A DNA stretch of 8,139 bases. Source: Patescibacteria group bacterium. Lineage in GTDB: Bacteria > Patescibacteriota > Minisyncoccia > Phycocordibacterales > UBA2100. The stretch covers positions 1 through 8,139 of the forward strand of contig WFWK01000049.1 in assembly GCA_015491135.1 (NCBI GenBank), read 5' to 3'. Of the stretch, positions 1 to 4,383 are shown in pieces (positions within the stretch are counted from its first letter, which is position 1; each line of letters opens with the position of its first letter). The notes beneath the pieces were generated by a model. It was not told the origin of the DNA and did no database searches. It saw nothing but the letters and a program-made list of their open reading frames with translations. The translations under genes were made by a program, and so were the position numbers.

Positions 1-735
1 GAAAGAGGAGACCCTGTAACTGTTCGTTGGAATGTTAAGTATTCAACAGAGCAGTCTCTAACTTTTGACCTTAACCTTGGTGTTGATGAAGAGTACACTG
101 AGAAATCAGGAGAGGTGGTAATATACCCTGAAAACAGTGGATATGTTGTTCTTGAGGCGACAGGGAAGGGAGAAGGAAACACTTGTTCAAAAAGAGTTAA
201 TATAACTGTTCTTAACCCAAGAGGTGAGGGGAAATTCCCTCCAACTGTCTCTTGCACACCTCAATTTATAAAATCAGGAAACCCGACGGAGATAAACATA
301 AGCTGGCAGTGCAGAGGAGGTAGCGCCAAATATACAACTTCTGAGAACTTTAGTACAGGTGGTGATATTGCAGGCAGTAGCACAAAAACGGTGCAAGACA
401 CCACAGAATTCAAAGTTAGCTGTTACGATGAAAATGATAACTGGCTGGGCTCCAACAGTTGTACCGTTAAGGCCGAAAATCCTTTGTTTGAAATAATTGC
501 ATACCCGGAGGAAGTGGAGCGAGATGAGAAAACAAGGATTTCATGGGGTTCAGTAGGTATGACAACCTGCAGGGTGGATGGGCCCAACGGCTTCTCATAC
601 GAAGCGCAAAATGCCGTTGTCATAACCACACCGTTTACTGATGAAAATGATGAAAGCGAAGCCGTCTTTACAATTCAATGTGCTTCAAAGTATGGTGGAT
701 CATACTCACAAGATCTTGTAGTAAAGCGCAAATAA
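1..735 (+). CDS. Ig-like repeat surface protein, C-terminal part (5' end outside window)
   Basis: The frame is open from the first base to TAA at 733-735, giving 244 residues of a longer protein. Roughly three beta-rich Ig/PKD-like repeats are visible (codons about 1-78, 80-160 and 162-244). Each has a hydrophobic strand before a Trp (RWNV, ISWQC, ISWGS) and ends in a strand such as VNITVLNP. Seven cysteines, at codons 62, 85, 104, 141, 154, 190 and 227, would allow intradomain disulfides, so an extracellular location is inferred. Repeats of this kind are common in large secreted or cell-wall proteins of Parcubacteria and usually serve adhesion or as stalks; no catalytic motif is seen. There is no C-terminal membrane anchor or sorting signal; the protein ends in VVKRK. 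The GTG at 115 is in frame but sits inside a repeat and is not the real start. The gene converges on a minus-strand gene across a shared hairpin. Confidence 0.85.
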   Translation, partial: ERGDPVTVRWNVKYSTEQSLTFDLNLGVDEEYTEKSGEVVIYPENSGYVVLEATGKGEGNTCSKRVNITVLNPRGEGKFPPTVSCTPQFIKSGNPTEINISWQCRGGSAKYTTSENFSTGGDIAGSSTKTVQDTTEFKVSCYDENDNWLGSNSCTVKAENPLFEIIAYPEEVERDEKTRISWGSVGMTTCRVDGPNGFSYEAQNAVVITTPFTDENDESEAVFTIQCASKYGGSYSQDLVVKRK

Positions 736-739
736 AAAA

Positions 740-762
740 GGTGACACATAATTTGTGTCACC
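740..762 (-). terminator. Hairpin terminator between convergent genes
   Basis: A perfect 9-bp stem (740-748 with 754-762) closes a 5-nt loop. On the minus strand it is followed by a run of T (complement of the A run at 735-739), so it is a good intrinsic terminator for the 140-residue minus-strand gene that stops at 771. On plus the hairpin follows the Ig-protein stop codon by 4 nt but lacks a strong T run, so it may serve both genes unequally. Confidence 0.75.
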
Positions 763-770
763 TATATCGC

Positions 771-1193
771 TTATTCCAAAGGAAGGAAAGTAATTTCTTC
801 CCCATTTATTTGTAGAGTTATTTCTTCTCCTTCTTGGTAGGCCTTTGCAATATCACTTGCTTTAGGTGCTTTTTCTGATATACATATAATATCAACGTTG
901 TTGCACCTGGTTTCGTATCCGATTGGTGTTACCATTAGTAAAATACTTCCGTTTTCCACTGAGAAGAAAGAGGGTGTTTGTGCGGGGTTTGAAAACAGTT
1001 GCATTAGTTGTAGCTTTTGTTGTAATACGTTTTCAATATAGCTGGCGATTTCTATATCATTTCTGGAACATAACCCAGTTTGCTCACATTGCATTTGTGC
1101 ACACTGATAGTATTCCATTTTATCAAGTAAGTCCTCTATAACTGCAGATATAGCGGTTTTGATAATATCTAAACCCTCGGTTGAGTACAACAT
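771..1193 (-). CDS. Hypothetical protein, 140 aa, cysteine-containing
   Basis: I do not recognise this family. The start is set at the ATG whose complement is 1191-1193, because an AGGAGG Shine-Dalgarno (complement of 1201-1206) lies 7 nt upstream. The frame extends another 37 codons upstream, but that part lacks such a signal. The protein has no signal peptide or membrane segment and is probably cytoplasmic. Residues 8-65 look mostly helical (hydrophobic heptads around IIKTAISAVIEDLLDKM and SYIENVLQQKLQLMQLF). Residues 82-140 look beta-rich and end in a strand-turn-strand segment with GEEIT repeated (residues 122-126 and 131-135). Cysteines fall at 31, 36, 42, 97 and 104; the first three form a C-x4-C-x5-C cluster that might bind metal or be disulfide-linked, but no known motif matches. 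It is monocistronic and ends at the 740-762 terminator. It is the only gene here with a textbook Shine-Dalgarno. Confidence 0.65.
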   Translation of the reverse strand: MLYSTEGLDIIKTAISAVIEDLLDKMEYYQCAQMQCEQTGLCSRNDIEIASYIENVLQQKLQLMQLFSNPAQTPSFFSVENGSILLMVTPIGYETRCNNVDIICISEKAPKASDIAKAYQEGEEITLQINGEEITFLPLE

Positions 1194-1200
1194 GTTTTTT

Positions 1201-1206
1201 CCTCCT
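1201..1206 (-). promoter_or_regulatory. Strong Shine-Dalgarno (AGGAGG) of the 140-aa gene
   Basis: The minus strand reads AGGAGG, 7 nt before the ATG at 1193. It decides the start of the 140-residue gene against the longer open frame. It also shows that Shine-Dalgarno initiation is available in this genome, although the other genes in the window lack one. Confidence 0.75.
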
Positions 1207-1298
1207 TTTGCTAAGGTTCCCGAAAGCAAGTTACCAGAAAGTTTAAAGAATTTCAATTTTGAACTTGAAGTTATTTGCAAGCATGTTATATTACGAGT

Positions 1299-1316
1299 GC
1301 GCAAAATGCGCTTTTT
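1299..1316 (+). terminator. Terminator-like hairpin with T5 tract, gene served unknown
   Basis: A 5-bp GC-rich stem (GCGCA at 1299-1303 with TGCGC at 1307-1311) has a 3-nt loop and is followed by TTTTT, then another T-rich stretch. It has the form of a plus-strand intrinsic terminator. No plus-strand gene ends here, because the upstream gene runs on minus. It could stop antisense transcription entering from the Ig-protein gene, or be fortuitous. Confidence 0.4.
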
Positions 1317-1371
1317 GTTCTTTTATCGCAATATTTCCGCGCACTTCTGCGTTAAGTCCGCGAAGTCTGCG

Positions 1372-1394
1372 AATAAATTGCGAAGCAATTTATT
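1372..1394. repeat. Perfect 10-bp inverted repeat just upstream of tRNA-Lys
   Basis: AATAAATTGC (1372-1381) pairs perfectly with GCAATTTATT (1385-1394) around a GAA loop. The hairpin ends 2 nt before the mature tRNA-Lys 5' end. It could be part of the tRNA precursor leader (RNase P substrate context), a binding site in the tRNA promoter, or chance in AT-rich DNA. The neighbouring sequence has several further GCGAA / TGCG repeats. Confidence 0.6.
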
Positions 1395-1396
1395 AA

Positions 1397-1469
1397 CCGC
1401 CCATAGCTCAGCTGGTAGAGCAGCGGGCTTTTAACCCGTGTGTCCCAGGTTCGAGTCCTGGTGGGCGGA
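1397..1469 (+). tRNA. tRNA-Lys (anticodon TTT)
   Basis: The full cloverleaf is readable. The acceptor stem 1397-1403 pairs 7/7 with 1462-1468. The D stem GCTC/GAGC is at 1406-1409 and 1418-1421. The anticodon stem is 1423-1427 with 1435-1439, and the 7-nt loop carries TTT at 1430-1432. A 5-nt variable loop follows, and the T arm is CCAGG-TTCGAGT-CCTGG at 1445-1461. The discriminator is A (1469). CCA is not encoded. The anticodon reads AAA/AAG. It is a single gene, not part of a tRNA cluster, and no clear terminator follows. Confidence 0.95.
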
Positions 1470-1688
1470 CACGGAACAAAGTGGAGTGGCCGAACACAGC
1501 AGAGCAAACCAAGCCGTTATTGTAATTAACAGCTTGGCAAGCTGCTTCGCTTCTCTTAAAGACCGAAGAGTCTATGCCCCCCACTACTTCTTTAAACACA
1601 CCCTCTGTTGCGATTGTTTAGTGATTGAGCGCAATTGCTCTTTCGTGGTGATAGAGCTGACAGTGAAAGTAGTGGGGGCTGGTGGATG
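1470..1688. other. Gene-free spacer with nested inverted repeats, candidate structured RNA
   Basis: No convincing protein gene lies here; the short open frames overlap the tRNA or its antisense. Three inverted repeats stand out. One is a hairpin 1509-1537: CCAAGC/GCTTGG plus GTTA/TAAC separated by one mismatch, with a 7-nt loop. The second is a 5-bp hairpin (1553-1557 with 1566-1570). The third is a 12-bp perfect long-range pair, 1578-1589 with 1667-1678, enclosing about 77 nt. A 10-nt direct repeat, AAAGTGGAGT, occurs at 1478-1487 and 1723-1732. It could be a small RNA processed from the tRNA-Lys transcript. I find no signature of tmRNA, RNase P RNA or SRP RNA. Confidence 0.4.
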
Positions 1689-1716
1689 ATAAAAAATACA
1701 ATGGTCCGCATCCATT
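1689..1716 (-). terminator. Probable terminator of tRNA-Arg(GCG)
   Basis: On the minus strand a 5-bp stem (complements of 1712-1716 and 1700-1704) with a 7-nt loop is followed by a T-rich run (complement of 1689-1698). It lies about 30 nt beyond the tRNA 3' end. The stem is short, so this is only a moderate call. Confidence 0.4.
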
Positions 1717-1746
1717 CAGTGAAAAGTGGAGTAGAGTGAATTTATG

Positions 1747-1818
1747 TGCTCCCGGTAGGAATCGAACCTACACTACGGGCTCCGCAAGCCCGCGTTCTAT
1801 CCATTAAACTACGGGAGC
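1747..1818 (-). tRNA. tRNA-Arg (anticodon GCG)
   Basis: Read on minus, the acceptor GCTCCCG pairs 7/7 with CGGGAGC. The D stem is GTTT/GAAC. The anticodon stem CGGGC/GCCCG encloses loop TTGCGGA, giving anticodon GCG (complement of 1783-1785). The T arm is GTAGG-TTCGATT-CCTAC and the discriminator is A. CCA is not encoded. Arginine identity is supported by C35 and by a D-loop (AATGGATA, with A20) identical to that of the tRNA-Arg(TCT) at 7988. The two genes share the stretch CCCGTAGTTTAATGGATA. A genomic GCG anticodon is unusual for bacteria, which normally read the CGN box with ACG edited to ICG. Confidence 0.93.
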
Positions 1819-1853
1819 ATGCACCTACTTTAGCAAATTTTTTCCGTAAAACA

Positions 1854-1955
1854 ACCGAGCCCCATTTCCGCTTAAAACAAATTTAAGCGCCAAATTGAAT
1901 GCGGTATCAGGTGTTTTTTATATTTACATATTATAATGGTTTAATGGGGCTCGGT
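1854..1955. repeat. 13-bp inverted repeat enclosing a second hairpin and a promoter-like TATAAT
   Basis: ACCGAGCCCCATT (1854-1866) pairs perfectly with 1943-1955. Inside is a second perfect 8-bp hairpin (1869-1876 with 1882-1889, 5-nt loop), then AT-rich DNA with TATAAT readable on both strands (1932-1937 on plus, 1930-1935 on minus). The arms could form an RNA structure in a tRNA-Arg leader (minus) or an operator-like DNA palindrome around a promoter. No protein gene occupies 1819-2019. Confidence 0.55.
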
Positions 1956-1958
1956 GAA
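1930..1958 (-). promoter_or_regulatory. Candidate promoter for tRNA-Arg(GCG)
   Basis: On minus, a -35-like TTCACC (1958-1953) is separated by 17 bp from a perfect TATAAT (1935-1930). Transcription would start near 1923 and reach the tRNA at 1818 after a leader of about 105 nt that includes the 8-bp hairpin at 1869-1889. The -35 matches only 4 of 6 positions. Confidence 0.4.
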
Positions 1959-1968
1959 CATGGAGCTT

Positions 1969-1999
1969 GCCAAGTCCTAAGCAATATTTAGGGTTTGGC
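1969..1999 (+). repeat. 12-bp hairpin, better paired as plus-strand RNA
   Basis: Positions 1969-1980 pair with 1988-1999 at all 12 positions around a 7-nt loop, two of the pairs being G-U in plus-strand RNA. On minus those two become A-C mismatches, so the fold favours a plus-strand transcript, for which TATAAT at 1932-1937 could be a -10. Only TTATTT follows it, so it is a weak terminator at best. It lies 21 nt beyond the stop of the minus-strand gene at 2020. Confidence 0.45.
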
Positions 2000-2019
2000 T
2001 TATTTGGGAACAAATCTAA

Positions 2020-2466
2020 TCAAAAACCCAGCATATCGGCCAAACGCTCATATACCGGAGTTTCAAAATCTTCTTCTTTAGCTTTACTCTGCAAAGCCTC
2101 TCTCACTTGGTTTTTTAGTTGATAAGGTACTGATATTTGCAAGTAGGGGCGCGCAATATTTTTGGACAATATTTTTAAAGTATTTGTATCATTATTTATC
2201 CAAAACTTCTCCAAACTGTCATAGTTTATGGTTACATTTCCAAGACGTATTCCGCTTTCGTCAATTACAACATCAACAACTCCGGGCTCGTGTTTGGATA
2301 TCAAATAAAGTGTTGCAAAAGCTACAATAGAGAGTATTCCAAACAAAAAATTTCCCAAAAACACCGATGCCACGGCAACGGCAAAAACAACAATTCCACC
2401 TGCAATAAACCAATCTTTACTTTTATTTATCTTTTTATGTTCTTTCACTGACCACTTTATTTGCAT
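2020..2466 (-). CDS. Small two-helix membrane protein, CPR-type hypothetical
   Basis: This is a 148-residue protein. The N-terminal region has a polar stretch opening with an I-x-W motif and a Lys-rich segment followed by DWF. Two closely spaced hydrophobic helices follow at about residues 20-37 and 39-57, and then a soluble beta-rich domain (about 62-120) with the pattern IDESGIRLGN...I.Y..L..FWI, resembling bacterial PH-like or photosystem-assembly-type membrane-associated domains. The C-terminal tail is charged. Both termini are probably cytoplasmic. Proteins of this form are frequent and uncharacterised in Parcubacteria, so I assign no function. The start at 2466 is preferred over an in-frame ATG at 2481 because the protein then begins as I recall for the family, and a -10-like TACAAT sits 6 nt before it. 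It diverges from ruvA, and the gap is under 100 nt. Confidence 0.7.
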   Translation of the reverse strand: MQIKWSVKEHKKINKSKDWFIAGGIVVFAVAVASVFLGNFLFGILSIVAFATLYLISKHEPGVVDVVIDESGIRLGNVTINYDSLEKFWINNDTNTLKILSKNIARPYLQISVPYQLKNQVREALQSKAKEEDFETPVYERLADMLGF

Positions 2467-2472
2467 ATGATT

Positions 2473-2478
2473 ATTGTA
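2473..2478 (-). promoter_or_regulatory. -10-like TACAAT 6 nt before the start of the 148-aa gene
   Basis: The minus strand reads TACAAT, then 6 nt, then ATG at 2466. This is the same spacing as at ruvA and pilM and would give a leaderless transcript. No good -35 is visible at 16-18 bp, so the call is weak on its own. Confidence 0.35.
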
Positions 2479-2528
2479 CATTATGTTTTGTTAAAATAAA
2501 CTACAGTTTTAAAAGAGATAATTTATTG

Positions 2529-2557
2529 TTGGAATAAGCTTCGTAGCATTGTATACT
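2529..2557 (+). promoter_or_regulatory. Promoter of ruvA operon, predicted leaderless
   Basis: TTGGAA (2529-2534) is separated by exactly 17 bp from TATACT (2552-2557). Six nucleotides then separate the -10 from the ATG at 2564, which places the expected transcription start on the start codon itself. There is no room for a Shine-Dalgarno sequence. Confidence 0.6.
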
Positions 2558-2563
2558 TTGTCT

Positions 2564-3127
2564 ATGTTCGCTTTTTTAACTGGAGAAGTTTTTTATTGTG
2601 GAGACGAGTATATAGTGTTAATGGTTGGCAAGGTTGGGTTTAAGGTTTTTGTAAACTCGCCAATAATTGAGAGTTGCTCCAAAGGTGAGAAACTTAGCTT
2701 ATATATACATACAAATGTCAGAGAAAACTCCATTGATTTGTATGGATTTAAAACAGAAGAAGAACTTAATCTTTTTGAAAAACTTGTATCTATATCGTCA
2801 ATAGGTCCAAAAACAGCGCTTTCTATTCTTTCATATTCGGTGGAAGAAATACAAAATGCGATTCAAAGAGGAGATATTGATTTTCTTTCCACGGCACGTG
2901 GGTTGGGCAAAAAAGGAGCCAAGCGCATTGTAATTGAACTGAAAGACAAAATTTCAACATTTGATTTTACCGTCGAAAATTCTGAATATAAAGAAGCGCA
3001 AGAAGCACTCTCTTCAATGGGTTACAAAAAGAGTGAAATAACCCCGGCCCTTAAGGAGGCAAAAAAAGAGGGTGGTAAAACCGTTGGTGATTTAATAAAA
3101 ATCGCGTTAAAATATTTGTCAAAGTAG
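2564..3127 (+). CDS. ruvA: Holliday junction branch-migration protein RuvA
   Basis: RuvA binds four-way junctions as a tetramer and loads the RuvB motor for branch migration. The 187 residues show the usual three regions. An N-terminal OB-fold opens FAFLTGEVFY and continues to about residue 63, ending in DLYGF. Two helix-hairpin-helix motifs follow, around ISSIGPKTAL (78-86) and GLGKKGAKRIVIELKDK (113-129). A C-terminal RuvB-binding three-helix domain covers about 143-187. Length is slightly short of the usual 190-205. The acidic pin of E. coli RuvA (Glu55-Asp56) corresponds here to Glu54-Asn55, so one acid appears replaced by Asn. The start is placed at ATG 2564 because the family begins at that point; an upstream TTG at 2549 is in frame but overlaps the promoter -10. 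The lamin-tail gene follows after 3 nt, so the two are co-transcribed. ruvB and ruvC are not in the window. Confidence 0.95.
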   Translation: MFAFLTGEVFYCGDEYIVLMVGKVGFKVFVNSPIIESCSKGEKLSLYIHTNVRENSIDLYGFKTEEELNLFEKLVSISSIGPKTALSILSYSVEEIQNAIQRGDIDFLSTARGLGKKGAKRIVIELKDKISTFDFTVENSEYKEAQEALSSMGYKKSEITPALKEAKKEGGKTVGDLIKIALKYLSK

Positions 3128-3130
3128 CTT

Positions 3131-4054
3131 ATGTTTAAAAAAATATTGTGGCTTTTGGTATTTTTGGTAATTTTTTTGGCCATTTTGTCATTTATAAAAG
3201 AGTACGGACCTTCTTCATCTGAGAAGGTGGGCGAGAATTTATTTGAATTCCAAAATAAATTTATGCAGGATATGCAAAACATGGTTCAAGGAGTTGCTCT
3301 TGAAAATCCGATGTTTGATGGTGGTCAAGAAGGGTTTGTAAAAGTTCAATATTTTGGAGACCCGTCTCCGTATAAAGGTTTGGTTACAATAAACACTTCG
3401 GAATCTAGACCGGATGAAGCTTCTCCTGACAGGGAGTTTATAGTATTTGAGGCTTCACCTGAGCTTTCCGGTCCTGTCTCTTTGTATGGGTGGTCACTGC
3501 AGAGTATGGTCTCGGGAGTGAGGGTGTTTATACCTGACGCTGTGGAAGACTTAACCCTTTACGATGTAAACAAGACATACATACCAATTGTGTTACCCGG
3601 ACAGAAGGTGATTGTAAACTCAGGTCAATCACCAATCGGCGTTTCTTTTTTAACCAATAAATGCACCGGATTTCTCTCTGCTTTCCAAAGGTTCTATCCG
3701 CCACTTGAGCTTAGATGCCCTTATCCGACCGAGATAGTGCCTCCAACACCCAAAAACATAAATACACTGGGACAAGAGTGCATGTCATTTATTGAAAACG
3801 ATCTGCGACGTTGCCAGTACCTGACAGATGAGTTGGCAGAAGATTATGAGCTCTCAGGAGTGTGCAAATCAGCCCTTAAGGGTGTGTTTACCTACACATT
3901 TTGCAGATCTCGTTTTAAAAATTCAAAAGATTACTTCAAAAATTCAAACTGGAGACTTTTTGTAGGTTCTTCTCGTGAACTTTGGAATAACGAATATGAT
4001 GTTATAAGGCTTCTTGATGCTGAAGGTAGGGTGGTTGATGTATGGAATTATTAG
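3131..4054 (+). CDS. Secreted or membrane-anchored lamin-tail-like protein
   Basis: This 307-residue protein begins with a strong hydrophobic helix (residues 4-23, after KK) that acts as an uncleaved anchor or signal sequence, so the rest is predicted outside the membrane. Residues about 100-175 match a lamin-tail (LTD) beta-sandwich pattern: EFIVFEAS, then YGWSLQS, V.IP and VLPGQKVIVNSG. The C-terminal NWRLFVG...VIRLLDAEGRVVDVW (about 273-305) repeats the end of an LTD-like fold. Between them is a helical insert with six cysteines (178, 196, 217, 228, 245, 258), consistent with disulfides outside the cell. LTD-bearing secreted proteins are widespread in CPR bacteria; their ligands are unknown. 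The gene starts 3 nt after the ruvA stop without a Shine-Dalgarno and ends at a strong terminator. No functional link to RuvA can be inferred beyond shared transcription. Confidence 0.8.
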   Translation: MFKKILWLLVFLVIFLAILSFIKEYGPSSSEKVGENLFEFQNKFMQDMQNMVQGVALENPMFDGGQEGFVKVQYFGDPSPYKGLVTINTSESRPDEASPDREFIVFEASPELSGPVSLYGWSLQSMVSGVRVFIPDAVEDLTLYDVNKTYIPIVLPGQKVIVNSGQSPIGVSFLTNKCTGFLSAFQRFYPPLELRCPYPTEIVPPTPKNINTLGQECMSFIENDLRRCQYLTDELAEDYELSGVCKSALKGVFTYTFCRSRFKNSKDYFKNSNWRLFVGSSRELWNNEYDVIRLLDAEGRVVDVWNY

Positions 4055-4080
4055 AATGAGTTCCATTGTTGTATTGTTCA

Positions 4081-4127
4081 AACAAAAATACTCGCCCGAT
4101 GCGTTGCATCGGACTCGTTTTTTGTTT
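4081..4127 (+). terminator. Intrinsic terminator of the ruvA operon
   Basis: A 7-bp GC-rich stem (CCGATGC 4096-4102 with GCATCGG 4106-4112, loop GTT) lies between an A run (AACAAAAA, 4081-4088) and a T run (4118-4123, then GTT). The outer A/T arms can extend the stem. The symmetrical A-hairpin-T layout means it could also stop minus-strand transcription leaving tRNA-Ser. Confidence 0.85.
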
Positions 4128-4211
4128 GCCTGCCCAGCTCCACTTTCCAATTCAATCCTAGAACATCACTACATAAGCCCATGGGCGCTCATGGTTGGTT
4201 AAAGTAAAATA

Positions 4212-4226
4212 TTTCTTTTTAAGAAA
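4212..4226 (-). terminator. Weak terminator downstream of tRNA-Ser
   Basis: The minus strand has a 6-bp A/T-rich hairpin (complements of 4221-4226 and 4212-4217) followed by TATTTTA. It starts 9 nt beyond the tRNA CCA end. The weak stem makes the call tentative; the stronger hairpin at 4081-4127 may be the real stop. Confidence 0.35.
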
Positions 4227-4235
4227 GTGGGGCCG

Positions 4236-4321
4236 TGGCGGAGGAGGTGGGACTCGAACCCACATGGGCAAAGCCCGCCTGTTTTCAAGACAGGTCCGTT
4301 ACCAATTCCGGGCACTCCTCC
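4236..4321 (-). tRNA. tRNA-Ser (anticodon TGA), CCA encoded
   Basis: Read on minus, the acceptor GGAGGAG pairs 7/7 with CTCCTCC, the discriminator is G, and CCA is encoded (complement of 4236-4238). The anticodon stem CCTGT/ACAGG encloses loop CTTGAAA, giving TGA (complement of 4285-4287), which reads UCA-type serine codons. A long variable arm with stem GGGC/GCCC is typical of class II serine tRNAs, and the T arm is GTGGG-TTCGAGT-CCCAC. Unlike the other three tRNA genes here, the CCA end is genome-encoded. Confidence 0.95.
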
Positions 4322-4331
4322 GGATGTGTAA

Positions 4332-4378
4332 ATATTAACAAAAAATATTGCAAAAGCAAAAAAAATGTGTAGTATATT
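4332..4378. promoter_or_regulatory. Divergent promoter region, tRNA-Ser (minus) and rpsT (plus)
   Basis: On plus, TATATT (4373-4378) lies 5 nt before the rpsT ATG, predicting a leaderless or nearly leaderless mRNA. A TTGCAA at 4348-4353 could be a -35, but its 19-bp spacing is long. On minus, TAATAT (4337-4332) lies about 10 nt before the tRNA-Ser 5' end, with a TTGCTT-like element 16 bp further upstream. TTGCAA is self-complementary, so it can be read from both sides. Confidence 0.45.
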
Positions 4379-4383
4379 CAAAT

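Noticed and set aside
1159..1434. Plus-strand frame across the leader of the 140-aa gene and into tRNA-Lys
   Set aside because: It overlaps a better-supported minus-strand gene start and a tRNA, with no start signal.
1408..1599. Minus-strand 63-codon frame containing RPPGLEPGTHG
   Set aside because: It is the antisense of tRNA-Lys; this peptide is a well-known artefact of translating tRNA genes backwards.
1438..1689. Plus-strand 83-codon frame starting inside tRNA-Lys
   Set aside because: It begins in the tRNA anticodon arm, has no ribosome-binding signal and runs through the inverted repeats; composition is not protein-like.
1661..1700. Possible tmRNA 5' end (GGGGGCTG)
   Set aside because: The resemblance is limited to about 8 bases; no tRNA-like 3' domain, tag reading frame or pseudoknots follow within range.
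4177..4186. Palindrome GCCCATGGGC between terminator and tRNA-Ser
   Set aside because: A single 10-bp palindrome without promoter, gene start or partner nearby; chance is sufficient.
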